A DNA stretch of 64,000 nt. Source: an uncultured SAR86 cluster bacterium. Lineage in GTDB: Bacteria; Pseudomonadota; Gammaproteobacteria; Magnimaribacterales; Magnimaribacteraceae. A program made the position numbers and the translations under genes. The stretch lies in contig CACOMS010000002.1 of NCBI GenBank assembly GCA_902628375.1, positions 1 through 64,000 on the forward strand, in the 5' to 3' direction. This document shows, piece after piece, positions 48,207 to 57,381 of the stretch (within the stretch, counting starts at the first letter, position 1; every line of letters starts with the position of its first letter). Under the pieces are notes generated by a model. That model saw only the letters and a program-made list of their open reading frames with translations. It had not been told where the DNA came from and searched no databases.

Positions 48207-48262
48207 AAAAGAGTTGCACCAAGGTATTTAACAAATAAAAAAGATGCACTCTTTAGGTGCAA
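48207..48262. other. Overlapping inverted repeats upstream of the purine permease and TonB receptor
   Basis: AAAGAGTTGCA (about 48209-48218) pairs with TGCACTCTTT (48245-48254) with one bulge, and TTGCACC (48214-48220) also pairs with GGTGCAA (48256-48262). The two pairings exclude each other. It lies in the 173-bp gap between divergent genes and could be an operator or an RNA switch for the permease. Confidence 0.4.
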
Positions 48263-48358
48263 AATTTAGAAAAATTCATTGTAATTAAGGCATAGAATTT
48301 GTTACTGGTTCTGTTAAGATTCTAATCTTTAATTTAAACAATCCTAAAGGTACAAAGA

Positions 48359-50686
48359 ATGAAAAAATTCGACTCAAAAGGAAAGCTTTTTCTTAGCACA
48401 ATAGCACTATTTGTAAGTGTAAATTTGGTCTCAGAATCACTTATAGAAGAGGTTGTTGTAACTGCTGAAAAGCGAGCAGCAAGTTTGCAAGATGTTTCTA
48501 AGTCAGTTACTGCCCTAACTGAAGAAGAACTTGAAACGAAAAATATTGTTGATTTTGTAGGCCTTAGCGCAATTGCACCAGGGGTGACAGTAGCTAAAAA
48601 TGAAGGATATAAGACTGTTATTTCTATCAGAGGGGTAGGGGATGAAACAAATCAAAATGCTATAGCCGCTCCTTCTGTTGCCTTGCATATGGATGGAATC
48701 TTTGTTGCCTCTAAATTCTCACTTCGAACCGATTTTATTGACCTTGAAAGAATAGAAGTTCTTAGAGGTCCTCAAGGTACATTATTTGGTCAGAACTCCA
48801 CCGGAGGGACCATTAATGTTATTAGTAAGAAACCAACCTTAGACGAAGTATCAGGAAAAGTAGATCTTACTTTAGGAGACTATGGACTTACTAAAACTAG
48901 AGGTGCAGTTAATTTACCTCTTTCTGATACTGTCGCAACAAGAATGTCCTTTGTTATAACAGATAGAGATGGATTTACTGACAATATAGTGACAGGACAA
49001 GATCTAGATGACGCTAATCATGTTAGTTTTAGATCTGATTGGATTCTAGAACTTTCTGATTCGGCAAGCTTACGAGTTTTTGGCCAGTATTTCGATGCAG
49101 ATAATAATGGTGCCGCAATGAAAGGACTCGATGATGCTACTTCAGATCCTAGAAAATTAGCACAAGACTCTAGATCAGAATATGAGCTTTCATCTGAAAT
49201 AATTGGAGCAATATTAGACGTAGAGTTAGGTTTTGCGGGCTTAAAGATTCTTGCAAGTAAACAAGAAGATGACATCTATGTAATGCGAGATAATGATCGC
49301 CATAATTTAGGTGATGTTCATGCTTCTGGTCCATTAGCAGGCATTCCTTATATTCCGGCTGAATATAGACCTGAGACCTCGGTAGTAGACACAACAACTT
49401 TTGAAGTTAATTTAATTTCTAATGAACCTTTAAATGGAAAGATAGACTGGATATTAGGGGCTTTATATTTTGATCACGAAATAGCTAACTCTATTTATGA
49501 AGTTAAAGACGTAAACAATATTAAGCAAGTTGATCAAATCGACGGAGTCTATACTCCATACGTTCACGATCCAGTTTGTGCTACGGATCCATTTGCGGGA
49601 GTTTGCTTTGCAGCTTATGACGCCGAATTAGGTTTTGTATCAGAAGCTTACCCCACAAGAGAGTCTAAATCTTTATATGGCCAAGCAACTTATAACGTAA
49701 GAGACGACATGCGCTTCATATTTGGCCTTAGATATACGGAGGATTCTTTTTCAAGTGATGTAACAAACTTCTTTGGTTTGCAAACTTATTTAATTGAGGA
49801 CGAGATAGATGAAACAACTGGAAGGATAGCGATCGAGAGAGACATAGACGAAGACACTATGATTTATGCTTCTTACACAAAAGGCTTTAAACCAGGAGGA
49901 AGTAATCTTACTTTTGGATATCCTGAAGACGATGAAGGGTTTGGCGCCCAACCAGCTCCACAGTTAATCTTTCCTCTATTTGAAAGTGAAATTATTGACG
50001 CCTATGAATTTGGTATAAAAACAGATCTTCTAGAAGGAAGAATGAGAGCAAATATCTCAGCCTTCTCTTATGATTATGAGAACCTTCAGTTTCAGTCAAC
50101 AGATCCAGATATTTACAGAGGAGGTGTAGCAAACATCCCTGAGTCAGAAATGAGCGGACTTGAGCTAGAATTAATAGGAGTGCTTTCGGACTCTCTAACC
50201 ATGGACTTAAGAGTTGCTTTTTTAGACACAGAAATAACAGCTGACTACGAAGCCTTAGACAATATCAAGGCAGAACGTTATTTCTTCGGAGAAGAACCTC
50301 TTAGATATGCCCTTAGAGAAAACATAAAAGGCAATCAGTTAGCGAAGAGTCCAGAATTCACAGCCAACCTAGGCTTGCAATATGTTACTGAACTAGAGTC
50401 TGGTAGAACACTTAGATCAACCGCAGAGCTAATACACAGAGGAGACTTCCAACAACGAGTATTCAATAGTCCATTCGTTGATAAAGTAGATGAATATACT
50501 GTATTAAACTTCACGGCCAGCTTAGACCTTAATGATGATAATTGGGGACTAGACTTAATGTTACTTAATGCAACTGATGAAGACGGTATGAACTCAGCTA
50601 TGACAGATGTATTTGGAGTAGCAGGAACAGGTATAGAGCTAATTCCTCCAAGACAAGTCATGGGTCGAGTTAGTTACGAATTCTAA
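48359..50686 (+). CDS. TonB-dependent outer membrane receptor
   Basis: This 775-residue receptor has a signal peptide (about 1-25), a TonB box (IEEVVVTAEKR), a plug domain with RGVGDETN and ERIEVLRGPQGTLFGQNSTGGTINVISKKP, and a 22-strand barrel ending in Phe (MGRVSYEF). Receptors of this type take up siderophores, vitamins, sugars or nucleobases using proton-motive force. The substrate cannot be read from sequence; purine neighbours are only a hint. Confidence 0.95.
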   Translation: MKKFDSKGKLFLSTIALFVSVNLVSESLIEEVVVTAEKRAASLQDVSKSVTALTEEELETKNIVDFVGLSAIAPGVTVAKNEGYKTVISIRGVGDETNQNAIAAPSVALHMDGIFVASKFSLRTDFIDLERIEVLRGPQGTLFGQNSTGGTINVISKKPTLDEVSGKVDLTLGDYGLTKTRGAVNLPLSDTVATRMSFVITDRDGFTDNIVTGQDLDDANHVSFRSDWILELSDSASLRVFGQYFDADNNGAAMKGLDDATSDPRKLAQDSRSEYELSSEIIGAILDVELGFAGLKILASKQEDDIYVMRDNDRHNLGDVHASGPLAGIPYIPAEYRPETSVVDTTTFEVNLISNEPLNGKIDWILGALYFDHEIANSIYEVKDVNNIKQVDQIDGVYTPYVHDPVCATDPFAGVCFAAYDAELGFVSEAYPTRESKSLYGQATYNVRDDMRFIFGLRYTEDSFSSDVTNFFGLQTYLIEDEIDETTGRIAIERDIDEDTMIYASYTKGFKPGGSNLTFGYPEDDEGFGAQPAPQLIFPLFESEIIDAYEFGIKTDLLEGRMRANISAFSYDYENLQFQSTDPDIYRGGVANIPESEMSGLELELIGVLSDSLTMDLRVAFLDTEITADYEALDNIKAERYFFGEEPLRYALRENIKGNQLAKSPEFTANLGLQYVTELESGRTLRSTAELIHRGDFQQRVFNSPFVDKVDEYTVLNFTASLDLNDDNWGLDLMLLNATDEDGMNSAMTDVFGVAGTGIELIPPRQVMGRVSYEF

Positions 50687-50713
50687 AGCTAGTTTAGAAT
50701 AAAAGGCGATTTG

Positions 50714-50738
50714 AACTGTGCTATCATCAAGCACAGTT
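50714..50738 (+). terminator. Stem-loop after the TonB receptor gene
   Basis: AACTGTGCT (50714-50722) pairs perfectly with AGCACAGTT (50730-50738) around a seven-base loop. Only a short T/A tract follows, so termination may be weak. It lies in the 70-bp gap before the phosphoribosyltransferase gene. Confidence 0.55.
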
Positions 50739-50756
50739 TAATCGTAATTAAATTCC

Positions 50757-51329
50757 ATGGAAAAGCTCTACATTAAATCAGAAGAATTAATAGAAGATTC
50801 ATTCCAGCTAGCCTGGAGAATTTACGAGAGTGGTTATAGGCCTAATCATATTATAGGTGTTTGGAGGGGCGGCACTCCCATAGGAATAGCAGTTCAAGAG
50901 CTACTGGAAGTCTTAGGGGTTCAATCAGATCATATTGCTATCAGAACGTCTTCCTATTCTGGAATGGGACAACAAAATAAAGAAGTCAAAGTTTATGGCC
51001 TAAACTACATGATAGAAAAACTTAAAGCAGAAGATTCTTTATTAATAGTAGATGATGTTTATGATACAGGCCTCTCTATACAGCAAATAATCACTGATTT
51101 AAAGGAAGCACTAAAAGACGATTCACCAGATATAAAGGTTGCAACGCCTTACTTCAAACCAAAAAATAACAAAACAGAGTCTAATCCTGATTATTACTTA
51201 CATGAAACGGACCAATGGCTGGTATTTCCTCATGAATTAGAAGGCTTAACCAAGGAAGAAATCAAAACCAATAAACCAGAGCTTAAAAAGCTCATTAGTA
51301 AGATAACTCCTTTATTAAAAAACAAATAA
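50757..51329 (+). CDS. Phosphoribosyltransferase, probably purine (hypoxanthine/xanthine-guanine type)
   Basis: This 190-residue enzyme has the PRPP-binding motif LLIVDDVYDTGLS (about 98-110) and an IIGVWRGGTPIG loop (about 32-43), the pattern of HPRT/XPRT-type type I phosphoribosyltransferases. It would turn a free purine base and PRPP into a nucleotide in the cytosol. The purine permease is about 2.6 kb away on the other strand. Confidence 0.8.
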   Translation: MEKLYIKSEELIEDSFQLAWRIYESGYRPNHIIGVWRGGTPIGIAVQELLEVLGVQSDHIAIRTSSYSGMGQQNKEVKVYGLNYMIEKLKAEDSLLIVDDVYDTGLSIQQIITDLKEALKDDSPDIKVATPYFKPKNNKTESNPDYYLHETDQWLVFPHELEGLTKEEIKTNKPELKKLISKITPLLKNK

Positions 51330-51340
51330 CAGATATAACT

Positions 51341-51787
51341 ATGAAAACTAAGATACCCCCACCAATAGTAACTCTTGTCAGTGCATTAGTAATTTTCTTT
51401 TCAAGAGAATTGTTCCCAAACTATGTTTTTGAGTATCAAAGCATGTTGAGCATAGCGATTTTTATCTCTGGGCTTATGATATTGTTAAGTGCTGTTTCTT
51501 TATTCAAGGAAAAAGAAACAACCGTAAACCCAATGAGTCCTGAAAAAGCTTCTAGCCTTGTTGTAGATGGAGTTTTTAAGTACACAAGGAATCCAATGTA
51601 TCTAGGCATGTCAGTAGTGCTTCTCTCTATCTCAATTCAATTTAACCTTATAGGAGGCCTATTAATAATTTCTTTATTTGTGGCATACATAACAGTTTTT
51701 CAAATAATTCCCGAAGAAGAGGCCATGGAAGAAAACTTTGGAGAAGAATACCTTTCTTTCAAAAGAAGCACTAGGCGTTGGATTTAA
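51341..51787 (+). CDS. Isoprenylcysteine carboxyl methyltransferase-like membrane protein
   Basis: This 148-residue protein has three to four membrane helices and the ICMT/PEMT signature VVDGVFKYTRNPMYLGM with a C-terminal EEEAMEENFGEEYLSFKRSTRRWI. Bacterial members methylate small molecules or lipids; few are characterised. It follows the phosphoribosyltransferase by 11 bases. Confidence 0.82.
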   Translation: MKTKIPPPIVTLVSALVIFFSRELFPNYVFEYQSMLSIAIFISGLMILLSAVSLFKEKETTVNPMSPEKASSLVVDGVFKYTRNPMYLGMSVVLLSISIQFNLIGGLLIISLFVAYITVFQIIPEEEAMEENFGEEYLSFKRSTRRWI

Positions 51788-51859
51788 TATGAAAAATTAC
51801 CTTCTAAGCCTTATTAGTAGGACTCTTATGGTATAAATCATCTTATATAGGAGAAAAAT

Positions 51860-52228
51860 ATGTCTGATAGAGAACAAATAGAAGCAGGAGTTCAGCTTTA
51901 CTTTGATAGCATGTATGAGTCGAGTGCAGATAAAGTAAAAGAAGCTTTTCATGAAAATGCAATGATTACAGGATATTTACATGGAAGTTTAGGCGAAATG
52001 ACAGTTAATGATTTTGCTGACTTTGTGACTGCACAACAGCCATCTCCAAAAGAAAAAGGAGAAGAGGTTCTTCTCGAAATAGTATCTTGTGAGATTGCTG
52101 GTCAAACAGCTTGTGTTATGGTCAGAGATGGCTATCTGGGTATGACTTTTTTAGATACATTGTCTTTTCTTAAGGTAGACGGACGATGGAAAATCTATAA
52201 TAAGTTGTACCATGTAGAAAAAGATTAA
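51860..52228 (+). CDS. NTF2-like (putative lumazine-binding) protein
   Basis: This 122-residue protein begins with a helix (EQIEAGVQLYFDSMYESSADKVKEAFHENAMITGYLHGSL) and ends with strands SFLKVDGRWKIYNKLYHVE, the Lumazine_bd_2/SnoaL pattern. No signal peptide. TATAGGAGAAAAATATG gives a strong ribosome site. Function unknown; it heads a run of three small genes. Confidence 0.75.
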   Translation: MSDREQIEAGVQLYFDSMYESSADKVKEAFHENAMITGYLHGSLGEMTVNDFADFVTAQQPSPKEKGEEVLLEIVSCEIAGQTACVMVRDGYLGMTFLDTLSFLKVDGRWKIYNKLYHVEKD

Positions 52229-52246
52229 CTAAAAAGGAGAAAAATT

Positions 52247-52642
52247 ATGTTTAGTCATGTAATGGTAGGTGCTAACGATATAGAAGCATCAAAGAAATTT
52301 TACGATGAAGTTTTAGGGGTTTTGGGATGCGAGCCAGGCGTCTTGTCAGTAAACCCAACAGGACACAAGCGATACATGTATTTTGTAGATGGAATCATGT
52401 TTTTAATTTCAGAACCCATAGATGATCAAGATGCTAGTCATGGAAATGGTAGCACCATTGGTTTTAGTGCCAATGATCCAGAGATGGCCGATGCTTGGCA
52501 TGAAGCAGGAATTAATAGCGGAGGGACTACTTGTGAAGATCCTCCTGGACCAAGAGAGGGAATGGGAATGAAGTTTTATTTAGCATACTTGAGAGACCCT
52601 TCAGGAAATAAACTGTGTGCTATTCACAATATGAATTCATAA
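52247..52642 (+). CDS. VOC/glyoxalase-family protein
   Basis: This 131-residue protein has the beta-alpha-beta-beta-beta pattern of the vicinal oxygen chelate superfamily: FSHVMVGANDIEASKKFYDEVLGVLGCEP ... LRDPSGNKLCAIHN. His3-type and Glu/His metal ligands are plausible but the reaction is not known. AAAAAGGAGAAAAATT precedes the ATG. Confidence 0.82.
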   Translation: MFSHVMVGANDIEASKKFYDEVLGVLGCEPGVLSVNPTGHKRYMYFVDGIMFLISEPIDDQDASHGNGSTIGFSANDPEMADAWHEAGINSGGTTCEDPPGPREGMGMKFYLAYLRDPSGNKLCAIHNMNS

Positions 52643-52655
52643 AAAGGACAAAAAA

Positions 52656-53147
52656 ATGAACAGAAATATATTATCAATCACTTTTGTCTGCTTGGTCTTC
52701 TTGGCCTCTTGCTCTTCGCAAAATCAAAACAAACAAAGTGAAGCTAACATAGAAATAGTGGATAAATTCTTTGCAACTGTACTGACAGAGCCAGAAAAAA
52801 CGAAGGACCTAATCCATGAAGATTTTAAGTTTGAATTTATGGGCATTTCTTCTTTATCTGGAGTAATTTATAACAAAGAAGAATATTTTGATGTATGGCT
52901 AGGGGAGGTAATCCCTCAAGTTTTACCTACAGGAATAGAGTTAACTATAGTCGGTAAAATAGCAGATGATGAAGGTGTTGTTTTTCAAGTTGAGGGAGAG
53001 GCAGAAGGTATTAACGGCGAATACAACAACAGATATGCCATGGTTTTCAAGATTAAAGATAACAAAATAATTTCCTTTGAAGAATACACTAGTGATTTAC
53101 TTGTAGAGACAAGACTATATAAAAAAGAAGTAGTAGATCAAAAATAA
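52656..53147 (+). CDS. SnoaL/NTF2-like lipoprotein
   Basis: This 163-residue protein has a lipoprotein signal (FVCLVFLASCSSQ, Cys19) and an NTF2-like domain: NIEIVDKFFATVLTEPEKTKDLIHEDFKFEFMG ... NRYAMVFKIKDNKIISFEEYTSDL. It lies 13 bases after the VOC gene and 6 bases before the ceramidase-like gene. Probably anchored in the periplasm; ligand unknown. Confidence 0.72.
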   Translation: MNRNILSITFVCLVFLASCSSQNQNKQSEANIEIVDKFFATVLTEPEKTKDLIHEDFKFEFMGISSLSGVIYNKEEYFDVWLGEVIPQVLPTGIELTIVGKIADDEGVVFQVEGEAEGINGEYNNRYAMVFKIKDNKIISFEEYTSDLLVETRLYKKEVVDQK

Positions 53148-53153
53148 TTTAGG

Positions 53154-54125
53154 ATGAGCAAGGCCTACCCAATAGCCATAGCAGTTAGCTTAATTTATCT
53201 GGTGCTCTATGTAATCCTAGGGGTTACAGGGGTTCTTTTTTATTTAGAGACTGATGCTGAGCCCATCGGCTCTATATCAGGCTGGTGCGAAAGGGTGACA
53301 GCAGGTATTTTTAGGGAAAATGCAAATGCACTTAGTAATCTAGGTTTTATGATCGCTGGATTATTAATGTTTAAAAAATTAACCAACGATGAAGCCACGA
53401 ATAGTTCTAAGAATAACTTCACAAGTTTAAACAAACTAAGCGTTCTTTATGCAGGAGCTGCTATTTATTTAGGGCCTGGTTCTATGCTTATGCACGGTAC
53501 CCATACAGAGTGGGGTGGTTGGGCAGACAATTTAAGCATGGTCATGTATATCCTTTTTCCCTGGCTATATAACCTAAAAGAAATGGGAAGGTGGAGCTCC
53601 AATAAATTTCTTCAAGTATATTTCTCTATAGTAATTGTTTATGCAGTGGCCAGGTGGTTTTTAGGAGGAAGATTAGGAATAGGGTTGGACTTATTTGGTT
53701 TGTCTATAGGTCTTTGGGTTATTTCAGAGACTCTTTATAGATTCTGGTCTCCGATGTTTAGGTGGGCATCTGGTTTAATAGGTTTTGTTGTTGCAGCGGT
53801 TTTTGGCATTACACCGATGGAAATATTTTCAGATCTTGAAACTTTTTGGTGGGTAATCTTGTTTTGGATACCTGCAATATTTGCTTCTGAAAAACCTAGA
53901 GTGGAAAGAACCTATACTCCTTGGTTTTTTATGGGCATGGCGTCTTATATGATTGCCTTTGCTATTTGGCTTCAAGGTCAACCTAACAACCCTTCAATTT
54001 TTACTGAACAAATGTGCAATCCAGATTCTTTAATACAACCACATGCAATATGGCACCTATTAACGGCATATGCTACGTGGTGTTTCTTTATGTTCTTTAG
54101 AACAGAGAAGCAGATAAGTCAGTAG
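53154..54125 (+). CDS. Ceramidase-family (alkaline ceramidase-like) membrane protein
   Basis: This 323-residue protein has about eight membrane helices and the CREST-type hydrolase pattern: WCE near the first loop, NALSNLGFM, SMLMHGTHTEWGGWADNLSM (His and Asp) and a late HAIWHLLTAY with two His, which would coordinate zinc. Alkaline ceramidases cleave the amide of ceramides; in bacteria the substrate may be another lipid. Confidence 0.8.
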   Translation: MSKAYPIAIAVSLIYLVLYVILGVTGVLFYLETDAEPIGSISGWCERVTAGIFRENANALSNLGFMIAGLLMFKKLTNDEATNSSKNNFTSLNKLSVLYAGAAIYLGPGSMLMHGTHTEWGGWADNLSMVMYILFPWLYNLKEMGRWSSNKFLQVYFSIVIVYAVARWFLGGRLGIGLDLFGLSIGLWVISETLYRFWSPMFRWASGLIGFVVAAVFGITPMEIFSDLETFWWVILFWIPAIFASEKPRVERTYTPWFFMGMASYMIAFAIWLQGQPNNPSIFTEQMCNPDSLIQPHAIWHLLTAYATWCFFMFFRTEKQISQ

Positions 54126-54133
54126 GAGTTTTT

Positions 54134-55483
54134 TTGAGATCCTTTAAAGAACTTATTTCTTCCAGTATTCCTACTGAGGATAACGTTATACAGAGCAAGG
54201 AATCAATCGGACCAGTTCTTTTTGACCTTTCTTCCCAGAAGATACCTGAGTCCTTTTATCAGAATTGCATGTCTTTTTATGAAAAAAACCTTACAAATAA
54301 ATTTAGAGATATTTATGAAGGGAAAGAAGTAAATCTTAGTGAGAATAAATCAGTAAGCCACTTCGAATATAGGAAACCCATCGAGGACCGTAACCAAGAA
54401 TACTTAAGGCATCAGAATGAGATGCTAGAGAAATCTAAATCTCTAAAGAAGGATATAGATGGGCCTATAGTCTTTTTTGGGATAGGTGGGTCACAATTAG
54501 CACCCTCCTTTTTGCACGAATCCTTGATGACCCACTTGGAGCATGAAGTTATTTTTATTACCGGAAGTGATTCTGACGAATTTAATGAAAAACTTAGAGG
54601 GAAAGACCTATCTGAGTGTTTATTTATAGTTGTTTCAAAATCATTTTCAACGATAGAAACATTAGATGCATACAAAAAAGTAACCAATTTAAATTATTTG
54701 GAAAGGACTTATGCGATAACAGCATCTCCCTTAGAGGCAAAAAAAATAGGCATTCCAGAAAAGAATATTCTGGAATTTAATCCCAATACAGGGGGAAGGT
54801 TTTCTGTTTGGTCTCCTGTTAATTTTTTAATGCCACTACTTCTAGGCGAAGATTCCTACACTTCATTCTTAGAAGGAGGAAATTTGGTAGATAAGGAAAT
54901 TCTAGAAAGAAAAGAAGAAAGTATTATTTTGGCTCTTTCTATCCAAGATATTTTTTATAACAATGTCTTGGGTGCTCAAACAAACTTGATTCTAAATTAC
55001 GACTGGAAGCTTAGATCTTTTTCTAAATATGCCCAACAAATAGAAATGGAATCAAATGGTAAAAGAGTAGACCTTAATGGAAATAAGATTGAACACCAAT
55101 CTAACGCTATTGTGTGGGGAGGGTATGGGCCAGAGTCGCAGCATTCTTTTTTTCAGCAGATTTATCAAGGAACAAAAAACTATAATATTTATATCATTGC
55201 TTCAATAAAGGATAAAAATAAGCTCAATTTTTCGCAATACCTAGGTCAAGCAAAATCTTTGGAAGAGGGCACCTCTGAAAATATTGAATCTTTTAAGGAA
55301 AGTGAAAGTAAAGCATTTACTAAAATAGAACTAGATGACATTACACCTAGGTCTCTAGGTGTATTGATGGCCTCATGGGAGAACAAAACTATTTTAAATA
55401 GTCTTTTTTGGAATATTAATGCGTTTGACCAATGGGGAGTTGAGCTTGGCAAAGAAAACACAAAAAATTTTACAACTAATTAG
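54134..55483 (+). CDS. pgi: Glucose-6-phosphate isomerase
   Basis: This 449-residue enzyme interconverts glucose- and fructose-6-phosphate, linking to glmS supply. GIGGSQLAP (about 114-122), GGRFSVWSPVNFLMP, EMESNGKRVD, WGGYGPESQHSFFQQIYQGT and the end QWGVELGK are all family motifs. It starts at TTG. It is about 100 residues shorter than E. coli Pgi, as in streamlined marine bacteria. Confidence 0.93.
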   Translation: MRSFKELISSSIPTEDNVIQSKESIGPVLFDLSSQKIPESFYQNCMSFYEKNLTNKFRDIYEGKEVNLSENKSVSHFEYRKPIEDRNQEYLRHQNEMLEKSKSLKKDIDGPIVFFGIGGSQLAPSFLHESLMTHLEHEVIFITGSDSDEFNEKLRGKDLSECLFIVVSKSFSTIETLDAYKKVTNLNYLERTYAITASPLEAKKIGIPEKNILEFNPNTGGRFSVWSPVNFLMPLLLGEDSYTSFLEGGNLVDKEILERKEESIILALSIQDIFYNNVLGAQTNLILNYDWKLRSFSKYAQQIEMESNGKRVDLNGNKIEHQSNAIVWGGYGPESQHSFFQQIYQGTKNYNIYIIASIKDKNKLNFSQYLGQAKSLEEGTSENIESFKESESKAFTKIELDDITPRSLGVLMASWENKTILNSLFWNINAFDQWGVELGKENTKNFTTN

Positions 55484-55492
55484 GTTGTAAAA

Positions 55493-55515
55493 AAGGGCCT
55501 TTCGGCCCTTCTTAA
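55493..55515. terminator. Bidirectional intrinsic terminator after pgi
   Basis: AAGGGCC (55493-55499), loop TTTC, GGCCCTT (55504-55510), preceded by A's and followed by CTTAATTT. It lies between convergent genes and can serve both. Confidence 0.88.
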
Positions 55516-55523
55516 TTTAATAT

Positions 55524-56126
55524 CTACTTAGGACCTGATTCAGGCTGATAATCATAATAACCCTCTAAAGGGATCATTAAATGAACATAAGGTGTTCCAG
55601 CAAACATTACGTAAGGAGCGCCCGTTGTATAGTCAGTTGATTGCCCATCTAATGATGATGGATCTTTAGGCATAAGCATAATGTGGGCCCCAGATTCTAT
55701 AAAGTGTTTATGGCCAGCATCCTTCTGAGCATCGGTATAAGGAATAAAATTATCTACTCCCAGGTCTCCATGTATCATCCAGATCCATCCATCTGCTTCA
55801 AGTTGAGGGACTTCATTTGCCTTGTAGGCATCTGCCCATGCTATAGCATTCTTATCTGAACAAGCTGCTACACTTGAATGTGGGTCTTTAAAGCCTCTTT
55901 CGGGCATAGGCATGAAAGGTTCGCACCTCCATCCATTGGTTCCTTCTCTTATAACCTTCCCAGATGCACCTATAACAGTTGCATGATCTCCTATGAATGA
56001 AGGAGCCGCACTTGTATAAGCCCAGATTTGCCACCTTTCAGAGGCATGTGATCCATAAGGCTCTGCAGAAGAGACGGAAAGAGAAACTAAAAGTGTAAAG
56101 ATAGTTGTTAATGTAATTTTTAGCAT
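55524..56126 (-). CDS. Exported protein of unknown function
   Basis: This 200-residue protein has a signal peptide (about 1-21, ending SSAEP). The mature part is Trp/Pro/Gly-rich and holds segments WQIWAYTSAAPSFIGDHATVIG, EGTNGWRCEPFMPMPERGFKDPHSSVAACSDKNAIAWADAY, GAHIMLMPKDP and YVHLMIPLEGY, with one Cys pair. I recall uncharacterised secreted proteins of this look, but no function. Confidence 0.72.
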   Translation of the reverse strand: MLKITLTTIFTLLVSLSVSSAEPYGSHASERWQIWAYTSAAPSFIGDHATVIGASGKVIREGTNGWRCEPFMPMPERGFKDPHSSVAACSDKNAIAWADAYKANEVPQLEADGWIWMIHGDLGVDNFIPYTDAQKDAGHKHFIESGAHIMLMPKDPSSLDGQSTDYTTGAPYVMFAGTPYVHLMIPLEGYYDYQPESGPK

Positions 56127-56208
56127 ATTTTCTCCTAAAAAATATTTAAAGAATTAATCTATATGATTAAGAACAAGATGTAAAATATCTGTCGTAAGGA
56201 GTTAGAAA

Positions 56209-57381
56209 ATGGATATTGATTTAAGTGCAGAGGATCTAGAGTTTAAACAAGAAGTCAGAGACTTTTTTGAAGAAAACCAAATGAAACCAGGAGAAGATTA
56301 TTTCTCATGGAGGCTAGAATGGTTTAAAAAAGCTAGGGAAAAAGGGAACTGGGATGTTCCTAAATGGCCTGAAAAATTTGGAGGACCAGGATGGACGCCA
56401 ACTCAGCATTACATTTGGGAGCAAGAAACAGCCAAAGCAACTATTCCTTTTGACCTTCCATTTGGTCTCGGAATGTTGGCTCCAATCTTAATGAGTTATG
56501 GAACTGAAGAACAAAGAGAAAGGTTCCTTCCTGATATAAGAGACAGAAAAGTAAATTGGTGTCAGGGTTATTCTGAACCGGGAGCCGGATCAGATTTAGC
56601 GAATCTAAAAACAAAAGCAGTACTATCAGAAGATGGAACACATTATGTAGTTAATGGATCTAAGATATGGACAACATTAGCTCATATGGCGGACTGGATA
56701 TTCTGCCTTACTAGAACGGACGACTCAGGAATAAAACAACAAGGAATAACTTTTCTTCTTTTTCCAATGAAGCAGGAAGGAATTGAAGTAAAACCCATTA
56801 TTACTTTAGGAGGCTCTCACACAGTAAATACCGTGCACTTCACAGACGTTAAAGTACCTGTAGAAAATAGAGTAGGAGAAGAAGGCAAGGGGTGGACTTA
56901 TGCAAAAGGTTTGTTAGAGCATGAGAGAACAGGCTTAGCAGGACTTTCAAGATCTTTGGTGGCCTTAGAGAAGTTAAAAGATAATGCTCAATCTATAACA
57001 AGGGGGAATGGAACCTTAATGGATGACTCTGGCTATAAATCCAAGATAGCCGAATTAGAAATAGATCTTATGGCAACTGAATATACTGAACTTAGAAGCC
57101 TTGCAAGTGCATCTGCCGGTGAAGAATTAGGTCCTGAATCGTCGATACTTAAGCTGAAAGGAACAGAGATACAACAAAGAATTCAGAAATTGACGGTTGA
57201 AGCTAGTGGAGTTTTTGCTTCTGCTTGGGGAGATAAACCTGTAGGTCCACATTTTTCCAAGGGCGGAATGGCAGGCTATTTAAATAGCCGTTATTACACT
57301 ATTTATGGAGGAGCAAGTGAGGTACAGAAAGACGTAATAGCTAAAAATGTACTTGGCCTAACAAGGAGTAAAACAAAGTGA
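56209..57381 (+). CDS. Acyl-CoA dehydrogenase, first subunit of a pair
   Basis: This 390-residue flavoprotein has WCQGYSEPGAGSDLANLKTKAV (FAD/substrate binding) and a C-terminal RYYTIYGGASEVQKDVIAKNVLGL. It resembles the larger member of PimC/PimD-type or steroid/fatty-acid ACAD heteromers. TAAGGAG precedes the ATG. Its stop overlaps the next ATG-less start (GTG) by four bases, so the two subunits are made together. Confidence 0.88.
   Translation: MDIDLSAEDLEFKQEVRDFFEENQMKPGEDYFSWRLEWFKKAREKGNWDVPKWPEKFGGPGWTPTQHYIWEQETAKATIPFDLPFGLGMLAPILMSYGTEEQRERFLPDIRDRKVNWCQGYSEPGAGSDLANLKTKAVLSEDGTHYVVNGSKIWTTLAHMADWIFCLTRTDDSGIKQQGITFLLFPMKQEGIEVKPIITLGGSHTVNTVHFTDVKVPVENRVGEEGKGWTYAKGLLEHERTGLAGLSRSLVALEKLKDNAQSITRGNGTLMDDSGYKSKIAELEIDLMATEYTELRSLASASAGEELGPESSILKLKGTEIQQRIQKLTVEASGVFASAWGDKPVGPHFSKGGMAGYLNSRYYTIYGGASEVQKDVIAKNVLGLTRSKTK

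Noticed and set aside
48207..48262. Known purine riboswitch upstream of the permease
   Set aside because: The conserved loop sequences and three-way junction of the purine aptamer were not found; only simple exclusive hairpins are visible.
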